The notes beneath the pieces were generated by a model. It made no database searches. It was not told the DNA's origin and was given only the letters and a program-made list of their open reading frames with translations. A stretch of 64,000 nucleotides of DNA from Hysterangium stoloniferum (taxonomy: Eukaryota > Basidiomycota > Agaricomycetes > Hysterangiales > Hysterangiaceae), in assembly GCA_015178975.1 (NCBI GenBank), contig WHVD01000091.1:62001-126000 (forward strand), given 5' to 3'. Of this stretch, positions 11,240 through 21,596 are shown one piece after another; the first letter of the stretch is position 1, and each line of letters begins with the position of its first letter. The translations under genes and the position numbers were made by a program.

Positions 11240-12170
11240 GTTTTGTGATGAGGCAATTGACATATCAGATATTTGCCACCATTGTCAGACCGAAATCACT
11301 TGAGCTTGTTACCAGTTTGGGTTTCAACAAATTCTTTGAATGTTATAAAGTGCTTCAGTGCCTCATCCTTTGTAGATCCAAAGTAAAGTTCCATATATCT
11401 GGACTTGACATCTGTGAAAGAGTAGAAGTATTTCTCTCAGCAAGGTCCTTCAATTTGTGCTGGTCCCCAGACATCAGATACCATCAAATACCCAATCTCA
11501 TTAACCTTCTCCTCTGCCTGTTTTGGGAATGGTTCGACATGTCACTTGCCTTGGATGCATGCTGTACATTGAGTTGGTGTTTGTGATTCATCAATTTCTA
11601 ATCCAGTAACCAGCTTGTTATTCTTCAGGGTTTTAATTGTCCAGGTATTGATATGTCCAAGAATCTGGTGCCACTTGTCCAATGTATGTGATTTTGCTAT
11701 TGCAATGAAGTCTTGACATCTTGATGGCCTGCCAGTGGTACATGCTTGCATTTGGTACATTCATCCATTCTTGCAGCCTATGCCAACAATAATGCCAGTT
11801 TTGGTACATTTGTCCATTATTATGGCCTATGCCAATGATAATGCCAGTTTTGGATTTAAAATCTACTCCAGTTGCTGTAAATACCGCTGTGTTGCCACTA
11901 TCTGTGAGTTGTACTAATAAGATTGTTGGGTGCATCTGGCACATGCTTGACATCTCATAGATTGACTGAATAGACTTTGTTATTACAGCCGTTTCAATTA
12001 TGTAAGGTGCCTTTGCATCAATAATCATATCCCCCATGCGCAATACGCCATTCCTCTTTCTTGAATTTCGATACATTAGTGTATTTTGATTTTCTTGGGA
12101 TTTCACGGGCTGTCACCAAAAGTTGTTCACTAGATGTAAAAGAACTGGATATCACATTTGACTAGTTTAT
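11240..12170 (-). pseudogene. Second copia fragment (protease-side linker to integrase)
   Basis: Minus-strand fragments carry a DSGNTAVFTATGVDF-like stretch (near 11900), the GAG-pre-integrase motif DKWHQILGH (near 11670) with a CTACIQGK zinc-site end (near 11550), and the beginning of the integrase core (degraded, 11250-11540). A 49-bp tandem duplication at 11765-11853 breaks the protein. The sequence differs from the copia at 6774-10170, so it is another family. Both ends are truncated. Confidence 0.7.
11765..11853. repeat. 49-bp tandem duplication inside the copia fragment
   Basis: Two head-to-tail copies, each containing GCCTATGCCAA...ATAATGCCAGTTTTGG, start at 11765 and 11814. They differ at a few positions, so the duplication is not very recent. 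Confidence 0.7.
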
Positions 12171-12189
12171 GGATTTTAAGTCACAGTAG

Positions 12190-13422
12190 ATCCTTCCCCT
12201 TGGATCATGCATCTGGGTATATGCCACACCACCCAGCCTCGTGGGGGGTTCGGGTGTGCTCTATGGGAAATGTTAGGATTATGTTTTAATGTAATATCGA
12301 GTACTACTCGAGGGAAAGAGATGACTACCTGGTTCACTGGCTCTTACTTGACATTGGCTTACTCCTCAGATCAATCATATCTAATTTGATGACCATGAAA
12401 GCCACGATAAACGTAATACAATTATTTATCCCATGAAGACCCATTCTATGTATTTTTCTTAGTACAAGTCCTATAATTTGAAGAACTAACAGTCCTCACT
12501 ACATGTCGCACAATTTTCTAAGAAAATCGGAAAGCCTGGAGATGACCTATCGTATGAACTTGAAGGGGGGCCAAATCTATCCATAGAAGGATGGCGGGAT
12601 CTTATCCATTTTTCTTCTGGGAAATATCCCAATAGAGGACCTGACAGGACCGATATCTAAATTGGAAGCATCGCCATGATCCGGATATAAATGATCCAAA
12701 TGGGTAGGTTGAAGTCGCACCTCAAAAGAAAGATGATCACCAGTTTTCGTCTATCCAAGCCGGTGGTAGTCATAAAATATTAATGTGTTGTGGTACTATC
12801 ACTCGGGAACTTCACTCTTGTGAGGATATAATGCCCTCTTTATGCCTACTTTCCAATCAGCGCATGGTGTCAGCTCACTGATATTATTCTGGAATGTCCC
12901 CCAAGTCTAATACGGTGGGAACCACGCCTTACACAAGACACGCGCGCCCTTATCATGCATCCGAGCACAGTACAGCAGTTTGACCGTACACATAGGGTGA
13001 TGTGTAGCGGTAGCTTGTTGTGTGTAAGCAGAACGAACAAAAAGAACAAAGGAAGTTTAAAATACGAAAACAGAAAAATAAGACAAGGGGCGAAACGGGT
13101 AAAAGTAGTAATTTCTCAGGCTCTGGTGTGCTGTAGGGAGATAGGAGCTCTGCTAATGTTTGAAATAACTTGATATACATATATATATGGATGTATCGAT
13201 TTCAAAGAGTACTCGTTCGTTTTATTTACGTGTTTGATTGAGACTCGACATGGACGTAATCAAATGGAAAGTTATGCTGCTTTAAGCGTCGGCTGTTCAC
13301 CGTCGCCTAACCGAAGCTTGAATTCGGCACAGCCTCAGATTGCTGCACCCAAAGAACAAGCACGTTGTAGGCTATGCTCGAGACAGAGCCCGTGTAACTC
13401 AAGTACCTCCACGTTCAGAAGG
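12190..13422. other. Intergenic, no gene seen
   Basis: Open frames here are short and show no recognisable motif on either strand. The segment separates the retroelement cluster from the conserved gene block and presumably includes the promoter of the seven-TM gene at its right end. Confidence 0.5.
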
Positions 13423-14908
13423 ATGCTTCCGCCATTGAACTGTTCGAATACTCTGCAATACAATGGAGACATTGCTGGATTGGGTGTACGATGCTCTTTC
13501 TACATTCAGAACCTAATTTTAGGCAAGTCCGGATTTTCTGCTGTGCGGATCGTATTGACATGAGGGTGCTGTAGTGCTTATGATCGAACGATCACACAAG
13601 GATGCTGAAACCGCTCTCTGGACTTTGGTGTCAACCAGGTATGAGGGCGTGTTTGATCCCTTAAACATCCGGTATACAGAACGTTAATCATAACAAAGTT
13701 TCGGTTTAACGATTGCAGCACTGGTGCAGATTGGTCAAGGCCAGATGAATTTTCTTCAAGGCATTCTCGGTTTGTTCACAAATGTTTTATGGGAAGCTGA
13801 AGAATCTCACGAGTCTTGTTCAGTTACGCAGCTGACGTGGTTTGCTATGTTCGGAACGTATCTGGCTTTGGCCTCATATTCCCGTTCGAAGGGGGAGAAT
13901 ACCCTAGTCAAGATCGCCGCTGTGATACAGAGTTTGTACGATGCACCCTACCGCTGTTCAACAATTAATTCCTTGTTCAGCGTATTTTTCCACGGTATTA
14001 ACTATAGCGATGTGGGCAAAGGCTTCAAAATTACCTACTTGGGATTGTCCGGAGACTTCGCAAGTGAAATTTGTGATGCTATTTGGATTACCACTACCGG
14101 CTCGGACAAGCGGCAGAATAGTTGCTATTACTTTTGCTTCCCTGGTCCTAGTTTTATACGCTGCCGTTACATTTATAGAGTTTAAAGCATGGCTTAGACG
14201 TTGGGAAAAAAGGAAGAAGAGAGACACGGAGCAGGGTAATCGTGGGAATCGTGGGAGACGCCGCCATCGTGTAAGACAAAAAAAGAAGAGGAGCGGATTC
14301 AGGCAACGTTGGGTCCCAGCTGACGTCGGCGGTGAATAATTCGTAAAGTTTACAAATTTACTGCGCCGGCTCACTGTTCTCCTTTTTTTTTGTAACAGCT
14401 GTATTTTTTGGGATATTGATGTCGCAAATTTTTATCCTGGCCTATTTCATTGCAACCACCGAACTGATCATAATAAAGAGCGGTGCACAACTCTCAGGTA
14501 ATGACTAGATAAGAAAGAAAATTTATCGACATGCTAAGACGGTATTTCTAGATACTTCTACGTGGGGATTTGGTCAAGTATGTTGAAACTGCTGCAACTG
14601 TGGTTTTTCTCACCCGTAATACTTAGGTGCTTGCGCTGGTGGTCGTTATACCATCCGTCTTGGATCTTTTGCAAGCCACGAAGAAGAAACTCTGGGACCC
14701 CATCGAACCATCCTCGGACGAAGAAACGTCGTTGACAGGAAGAAGAACCCGGAATAGTGTGCGACGACCTGCCCTTCCCGCGTCCAGTTCCGGCGTATCC
14801 AGTACTAACAGACTTGCTCCGCCTCCGCAGTCCGGACCAAGTGGCAGTCGAGGTTCTTCCACCGGGTCCCTCGGAAGAGTATCTTCTGGTGCTAGCTCAG
14901 CACAATAA
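13423..14908 (+). CDS. Seven-transmembrane protein of unknown function
   Basis: Predicted 366 residues in eight exons: 13423-13522, 13575-13638, 13699-13769, 13824-13931, 13981-14331, 14399-14497, 14552-14577, 14627-14908. The ends of exons 1-7 and starts of exons 2-8 keep phase throughout. Seven hydrophobic segments alternate with short loops: near QYNGDIAGLGVRCSFY, ALWTLVSTSFGLTIAALVQ, VTQLTWFAMFGTYLALASY, LVKIAAVIQTYFSTVLTIAMW, RIVAITFASLVLVLYAAVTF, VFFGILMSQIFILAYFI and WGFGQVLALVVVIPSVL. A basic stretch separates TM5 from TM6, and the tail is Ser/Pro/Gly-rich and presumably cytosolic. The pattern matches a family common in agaricomycetes but not functionally described as far as I know. 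Intron 1 has a GC donor (GCAAGT). Exon 7 is only 26 nt. An upstream in-frame ATG at 13234 would add 63 residues, but I prefer 13423 because hydrophobic similarity begins there. Confidence 0.75.
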
Positions 14909-15978
14909 CTTCAATTATGGTTACGACAGACCTTGACTTACGCCGTGGCATTGTTTTACTTTATTTTCACCACCACGCTGTCTTGTTTTTTTTCCTTTTT
15001 TTCGTTACTTCTCCACGATAGACTCGTAAACCCGCACACAAGTGGCGACAAGTTGGGTACGAATCTAGCCAATGGAATCGCTTTGAAACCACAAACACAA
15101 ACATGTAGTATACATAAGGATCCAGAGCTGGGATGAGCATCAAATGTTGTAGATTTTATACTCAAGGGGTGTAGTATGCTTCAGGATTTCTTGACGGGGG
15201 TGTGCAACTCAATGGGCATAATACGCTTCAGGTTTCGTGGACGGGGGTGTGCAACTCAAGAGGTGTAGTACGCTTCAGGATTCCTTGACGGGGTGTGCAA
15301 GCATTGGAGGGTCGATAACTTGTATACACCATCCATTGTCGATAGTATGAAGTGCACACAAACTGTGTACCAGTCTGCACGCGATACGACTAGTCCTAGA
15401 CATGGACCACATTAGCGCAACGTCCACGCATATATATTAGTACTACTAGACCAAATGTAAGATCATCACTCGTAATTCTGCGGCCAGCAACGTAGTACTA
15501 GTAATCACACACAAGATCCTGTGACTGAAACCTCCTAGAGGTATAGATCATCTACACAGCGGTCGGACGAATCCCGCATGGGACTAACTGCTGTGCAACT
15601 TATGTACCTACTTTCCGACGTCGCTGATGTTGTCATGTCATGCTGGTGTCGACTGTTGCCTCATCAATTCCACGGTTTCTCCTAGCTGTTGTGATCAGCC
15701 TGTCATGCTTTGATCATTACAACAACAAGGAACGAAGAACGACGGCTAGCTGACCAGGCACATGGCCCGGTTGCTGGTTTGCACACAGACCGACAAACAG
15801 GCTCGCATATTGATTCCAAAGTCAGCAAGTATTAAGTCTGCTCTTATCCGCAACCACTACTTATAGTTATCCTAGCTCCCCACCGTTGGGCACCCACTCT
15901 CGTTACACACTACGTTCCTTATCTCTTTGATTTAAAACACATAAAACCCGTTCAATTTTTCCTGGAAACCATAACAAA
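14909..15978. other. Intergenic with a 47-bp minisatellite
   Basis: No gene is seen. It holds three tandem 47-bp units at about 15161-15302. The right part (15800-15978) has pyrimidine-rich stretches and leads to the ATG of the GPI-protein gene, so it is presumably its promoter. Confidence 0.6.
15161..15302. repeat. Minisatellite, 47-bp unit x3
   Basis: Units start at about 15161, 15208 and 15255, each with the core TACGCTTCAGGATT.CTTGACGGGGGTGTGCAA. They differ by a few substitutions. Confidence 0.85.
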
Positions 15979-16902
15979 ATGCACTCAACCTTTATCTCCC
16001 TGACCCTTTTAGCTACCCTCACTGGTCAGGCCCTTGCAGGCGTTTTTGTGCGTGATCTGTCTATGAGATCGTTGAAATGGCACTCATTTAAAGTTCAGAT
16101 TACTTCGCCTACTGCTACTTCCACCGGGACCGGTGGTCAGTCTTTCAGCGTTGTCTGGCAGGAGGACACCAAGCCTCCTACTTTGGCTGATATCGGACCT
16201 TGTGATATCGGTATCTGGGCTGGAAATGTACAACAACAGGTAAATTAGTTTTCTAAAGGCTGACATTGGCGACTTTCTGAACATGTTGGTAGACCGAACT
16301 CCAGCAGCTAGGGGCTAGTATTGACGTTAGCAAACAGACAACTCTGGTACGTGAATAAGCTTTAGTGCACTGGTGATGTACTTAAAAGGTTGCAGAGTGT
16401 TGCCATTAACGCTACCTTGGGCCCCAACTTCAACGGATAGTATGCAACATTATTTCTTGTCTGTTAATTTTCGTGCTTACGCGTATATAGTTTCGTCCGA
16501 GTTACATCGCTGGCCTTGAAGGACACCGCGACCGGATTCCCATATGAAGCCTTCTCTGCGAAGTTTGCGTACGTATGACTGATCACTTTTGAAATTGATG
16601 CTGCCACGGTCCTTACATCTTTCTCCAGACTCAGTGGCATGTCGGGAACCTTCGACCCCACAGTCCAGGCTCAAATCAACGGTGCATCCAGTCTAGGAAC
16701 TGTTGGAGGAACTATCTCAACCTCCACCGGTACCTCCAGCACTGTCAGCCCCCCCGTTATCACCTCAGCTAAATCTGCTTCGTCCTCCGGCTCACCGACG
16801 TCTACTGCTACACCTGCAACCAAATCTAATGCTGCAGTTAGCACTGGCTATAATGTTGCTTTACTTGGCGCGGTTATGGCCTTTACCGGATTTATGTTGT
16901 GA
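15979..16902 (+). CDS. Kre9/Knh1-like GPI-anchored Ser/Thr-rich cell-surface protein
   Basis: Predicted 236 residues in five exons: 15979-16239, 16293-16346, 16396-16439, 16491-16568, 16629-16902. A signal peptide (about residues 1-20, cleavage near GQALA) is followed by an Ig-like Kre9/Knh1 N-terminal domain. Its hallmarks are FSVVWQEDTKPPTLADIGPC, the QQQTELQ stretch, YFVRVTSLALKD, PYEAFSAKF and LSGMSGTF. A Ser/Thr/Pro-rich stalk (~175-215) and a hydrophobic C-terminus (NVALLGAVMAFTGFML) fit GPI attachment. Family members sit in the plasma membrane or cell wall and are linked to beta-glucan assembly; the exact role is not known. The length is typical. Splice phases all agree. Confidence 0.85.
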
Positions 16903-18694
16903 TTATGATTATTATTGTGAGAAATCAACTGGAAGCGGAATTAGGTATTAGATTACACTATTTTCTAGTTTCTTGTTCTTGTGCATATTTTATACCCGAT
17001 TGGTTCTCCTCTAACTGATCTTTGACGAATGAAGGATATTTGATGCTTTTGGTTATAGAGATCGACGGATTTTAATACACTTGTAATAAGGCCTACTATT
17101 CTTCTATATATATTGACTCCACTCCAATAGTGCAGACCAGATATTCCGGTAGTATCCTATTAACAGTAGGGTTGGCACCGTTTCTGCCCAGCTAATAACT
17201 GTCAGTGGCTTACGATATATGTGACGTATCAGTCCTAGACACCATATATGTTTTTCGGGTCTCAACGTTCCTAACGACGGTCAATAATCCAATCCATTTA
17301 TGTGACTTGAGAACGCCGAGACAAATACTCAAAAATTTTTTTGCACCCAGGATTTCTTCTCACAAAGCTTCCATAAAGTTTATCATGATTACATAAAGTG
17401 CGGATGTCTTGAGAGTTTTTTCAAATGTCATAACAGAGATGATTTTCCTTAGTTCAATCAGGAGCTGTATGAACTTTATTTGATCTCGCTAAAAAATTCC
17501 TAATCGAGCTAGGGGAAATCATGTCTAATATGACATCTGAGAAACAGATCTCACTAAGTGATTTGCAAAGGCGAAGGCCCGGCCTGAGATATTTTAAGCC
17601 TGAGTCGGGCCGGTTTGCCAGTAGTCCTACGTGGTAAGGACAGGGTGCCGTATGGTGAAGTAATAAAGTCTTGTAACCATAATTTATACCTCCATGGACA
17701 CCTGCAGCATCATTTAAACCATCCAAAAAACACATGAATCTTGAAAGGTGATGGTACTCACTATGACGGGGTTCGGATAGAAGCAACGGTGGTTTATAGA
17801 CGTACGATTATAATGTGGCTGTAATTGACCTTCACAAATGGACAGCGTGAACATTTGACTCAAGCTATCTATGGATGTACTAGTGTGTTACTGATTGACC
17901 AATTATAACAGCTTGTAATATTTACTATTATATTAGAACAGAATCGAATATTAATCTCAGTGATGGTACATTCTAGCTTGTTAGTTTATCAACCTGGTAA
18001 TATACATTAGCTTGATTCCTGCATTCCACCAGATGTACAATGTTGACAGTATAGTGAAAACAGACAAAGTTTATTTATGATGACTAAGCTACTGTAAAGT
18101 CGAGCGTTGAGATAAAATGCATCAACAGCTTGCAATACAATGTACTCTAACACCAGACCCACTACATACCACTAGCGGTATATTTTCTATCGAGATAACG
18201 ACTGAAAAAAAGAAAACGCCTTATCAGTAATTATCGAGAAGGAAATAAACATGGAATCATAATGGGCGTGAGATAAATTCAGCTATACCCTGCGAGATGA
18301 TCTCACTTGCTTCGTTAATTCTGACGAAGGCTCGTATAATAGGGAACACACAAATCATCATAAATGCATATATCTCTAGCCAAACATACAAATACCAGAA
18401 ACGACGATGCTCACCATTCCCGAGGCTCTATCCCTGAATCAAAAGCAACTGGATTGCGCAGTGACCACCAGGCAAGTACAGTTACAACGCGCCGTGCACG
18501 ATCAATATTGGTATTCGGGACCGTGAATTGGATCGACACAGCAAAGGGGATCGACACAGTGAAGGGGATCGACACAGTGATAGCATCATGGGAGGAAATG
18601 TAACTCGCAAACTTCTGTTTAAATGGCATATTGATGGTTCCCACCCTCCTGGAACATTCTCGTCGGAGTTTGGAAGTGGTCAAACTGTGAACAT
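16903..18694. other. Intergenic, no gene seen
   Basis: AT-rich with many short open frames and no recognisable motif. A minus-strand frame at 17454-17786 has no supporting feature. An 18-bp tandem repeat lies at 18530-18583 just upstream of the next gene. Confidence 0.5.
18530..18583. repeat. 18-bp tandem repeat (3 copies)
   Basis: GGATCGACACAGTGAAGG-type units start at about 18530, 18548 and 18566. They lie 110 bp upstream of the Asterix-like gene start, in its likely promoter or 5' leader. Confidence 0.8.
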
Positions 18695-19230
18695 ATGTCA
18701 CAGTCAGCGCAATCTGACCCGCGCGATGCGAGCCTTGAGGCTCCTCTGACGCTTCCGAAATCATGGAAGAAAGATGTCGGTGAGCCTTTTGATGCGTAAG
18801 GTCCTAGAGGTATTTTCTATATTGTGTGTGTTTGTAGAGGGGTTGTCTGCTATTTCGATGTTTGTTTCTGGTGCGGTGATGGTTTCGAGGAATAGGTGCG
18901 TGTTTTTTTTTCTCTCTAGTTTTGAAGCAGAACACTAGAGCGGCACTGAGGTAATATTGTCTTAAAAGGTATCTTGCATGGCCTGCATTAATTGTTGCCA
19001 TTGCGGGCTATGTTACTAGCCGTCCCATGCGTCAAAAGGATGGAGGTCAGGGTTTTTCAGGAATAGTGTAAGCTTATACTTTTTTCTTCTGTATGAAGGC
19101 CCCTAATCTGTTTACTCTCACTTATTTGATTCGTAGTTTCGCATTAGCCGCTATGTTCACAGCATACCTGCCAATGTTTATTCTACCTCCCATAGAGCAC
19201 ACCGGAAACCAGGTGCCTCTGCCGGCCTAA
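18695..19230 (+). CDS. Asterix/WDR83OS-like small ER membrane protein (UPF0139)
   Basis: Predicted 111 residues in four exons: 18695-18779, 18838-18895, 18969-19067, 19137-19230. The N-terminus has an SDPRD motif. Three hydrophobic stretches follow: around SAISMFVSGAVMV, YLAWPALIVAIAGYV and FALAAMFTAYLPMFILPP. Size (human Asterix is about 106 residues), N-terminal DPR and membrane layout fit the Asterix/UPF0139 family. That family acts in the PAT complex, which chaperones nascent multipass proteins at the ER translocon. The assignment rests on pattern memory without alignment. The first intron uses GTGAGC; the alternative GTAAGG donor 21 nt downstream breaks the frame. Confidence 0.6.
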
Positions 19231-19391
19231 CACATGACTAATGTAACAAGTACCTTGAGTACTATTTGTGGAGTATAGATTGAGATATTTATCTTATTTT
19301 AAATGCATATTCTTTATATTTAAGACAAGCAAATAGCGTGAATTGCGTATCATGTCCCTCAAACGCCAACATCAACCTTGCCCGTTTCATC

Positions 19392-21240
19392 TCAAGGTGC
19401 TCTGTCATTAATGACCTTTTTGACGGCGTCAACGGAGTTTTCCACATCAATCACTCTGCGCTCCATCTTGAGGAGACCCTTGAAATCGTCAGGTAGGACG
19501 TCCTTTTCGAAGCTGAATGCAGCCGCGTCGTGCAGTGCTGTTGTGACGGCTTCTGAGAATTTGGCAGGGTGCGCTGTTGATAAGATTATTTGTACGACTT
19601 CCTGCGAGCTGGTGCAGTCAAGTTAGAGCGTGTATGCAGGTGGGAAAGATGGTACACGAACCATGACGGTCCCTTATCTTTAGCCCAACGGTGTCCTGCC
19701 ACCACTTTCGCTGCTGCAATACCTACCGCTGTATGCGGGTCGGCGACATACTTTGACTCATCAAACGTGTCCCGGATTGATTGAAGAGTCTAGACATGTG
19801 TAGTTGTCAGGATATACCTCCGGATGGTAGAGAAATTTCATACTTGAGAATCCGAGATTCTTTCAGCAACAAAGTCCTTCCGGGCAGCTTCGAGCACGGA
19901 AACGGGCACACTGACCCTTCCATCGCTTTTCATCTTGTCCATCCACCCATTCACCGTCGCACATGCTATTTGTCTGTCATTGGCTGCGTCCTCGTAGGCT
20001 AGATACCATAGTAATCTCTCGAAATTACTCGAAATAAGAATATCCATTGCAGGGCTCAGTGTTTCTTTGACACCGCCAGCTTGCTTGCCGTCCGATGCAC
20101 CGTCAGCAGGCACAGTCTCCTCGGGGCCAACATCTGAACTGATCTTTTCGTATTTACCGCTCTTCCAGAACCTCGCAAGGATGTCATTCTCGTTTGTCGC
20201 GATGACGAAATTTTCGACGGGCAGTCCCATGCGTTTGGCATAATATCCTGCTAGGACATCTCCGAAATTGCCAGTAGGAACCACGAATTGTATGAGGGGA
20301 ACACCCATCGTGCGGCGGAGAGAGAAGTATGCAAGGAAGTAATATACTGTCTGCGCCAAAATACGGGCCCAGTTAATGGAGTTGATAGCACCGAGATGAT
20401 GTTGTGCATTAAATGCTTGATCGGAGAAAAGAGTCTTGACAATATCCTACAGTAAGGGAATTCAGCACGAACGCTGTATTGACAAACCGAGAGAGCTAGC
20501 CTGGCAGTCGTCAAATGTGCCTTTGACAGCGATATTGTGGACATTTGAGTCCGTCACGGTCGTCATCTGCGCTTCTTGGATGGGGGACACACGCCCTTTT
20601 GGATGTAAGATATAGATTGCGATATCCGCTTTATTGCGAAGACCGTATATGGCAGCGCTTTGATGCGTTAGACAAGCATACTATAACGGCTGCTGGCGCG
20701 ATATACTTACCTCCCCGTATCGCCACTTGTTGCACCCAATACTGTCAACCGTTCTCGCTGTTCGCCAGCTCCCTTCTTTGCATTCTGTCGTTGTAAAAAG
20801 AACTCAAAGATATTACCCAGCAATTGCAACGCGACATCTTTAAACGCATATGTGGGGCCATGCCAGAGCTCCAGAATATGACGCTCGCCCAATGAACCAT
20901 CTAGCCTTTTAAGGGGTGTGACGTCCGTGTGTCGGAATGTTTTGTAGGATTTCTCGACCAAATCGCTCAATTCTTGTGTAGAAATCTCGGAGGGTGAGAT
21001 ATAAAGCGAGAGAACAGCTACAGAGAGTTGTTGGAAGGTGTACGATGACCATTTTTCTTCCCAATCTTCAGGAAGCAAAGGGATCTCTGCGGGGATGTAA
21101 AGACCCCCGTTGGGAGCCAAACCAGTTAGGACGGTCTATCAAAAAAAAGATGAGATTCATAGCTGCATATAGCACCCAGATTCAGATACCTCTTCAAAGG
21201 AGAGCTCTATCTCGCCGCCACGAGTGGAGAAATACTTCAT
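19392..21240 (-). CDS. thr4: Threonine synthase (PLP-dependent)
   Basis: Converts O-phosphohomoserine to threonine, the last step of threonine synthesis, in the cytosol. Six exons: 21190-21240, 20711-21135, 20501-20657, 19844-20446, about 19668-19789, 19392-19608, giving about 524 residues (yeast Thr4 is 514). The start MKYFSTRGG is the family's usual N-terminus. The PLP lysine lies in AFKD (residue 116). GATSGDTG and the phosphate-loop region follow, then PTGNFGDVLAGYYAKRMG and the C-terminal STAHPAKF motif. Intron 3 (20447-20500) has a GC donor, needed to join GTFDDCQ to DIVK. The donor of intron 5 is ambiguous by 12 nt (19667 or 19655). The gene is convergent with the Asterix-like gene and preceded by Gcn4-type sites. 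Confidence 0.95.
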
Positions 21241-21327
21241 GGTCAGGTGGAAGGAATACACTTCCAATTTCAAAGGGTTAAATAAGATTTAATCTTCTAT
21301 TCCGCTAATTGATTTTTATAAGTAGCG

Positions 21328-21333
21328 GAGTCA
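21328..21333 (-). promoter_or_regulatory. Gcn4/Cpc1-type core site (TGACTC)
   Basis: On the minus strand this is TGACTC, the core bound by Gcn4/CPC1 bZIP activators of amino-acid synthesis genes. It lies 88 bp upstream of the threonine synthase start. A related TGACTG core is at 21345-21350. Confidence 0.5.
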
Positions 21334-21366
21334 CCACAAGCGGGTGACTGTCACGCCGGCGCCGGG

Positions 21367-21372
21367 GAGTCA
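21367..21372 (-). promoter_or_regulatory. Second Gcn4/Cpc1-type core site (TGACTC)
   Basis: Same TGACTC core and orientation as the site at 21328-21333, 39 bp further upstream of threonine synthase. Confidence 0.45.
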
Positions 21373-21596
21373 CAAGACACGGGAATCAAAACTATTTATT
21401 GGCTCTTACCATGGCTCTAGAGCTGCCTTTATTATTATTTGTGTAATCCATTTCGAAACTTGTCCATACAATAGGTCCTACAGGCAATATAGTAGTCGAC
21501 AGTAACAACAGTTGATAAAAAGAAATAAACCGAAAGGGAAAGCAAAGCAACAGATACAAGCAAATAAAAAACTGAGAAAATATTGATCACGAAAGT

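Larger units (their letters stand above)
21241..21596. other. THR4 promoter / SCC3 3' flank
   Basis: A 356-bp gap. The half next to THR4 carries two TGACTC cores on the minus strand and one TGACTG core. The half next to SCC3 is A-rich and probably its 3' untranslated region. Confidence 0.5.

Noticed and set aside
13234..13422. Longer N-terminus for the seven-TM protein
   Set aside because: The extra 63 residues are Ser/Cys-rich without hydrophobic or family character; the shorter start fits better.
17454..17786. 110-codon minus-strand frame
   Set aside because: No motif, AT-rich context, no splice extension that lengthens it.
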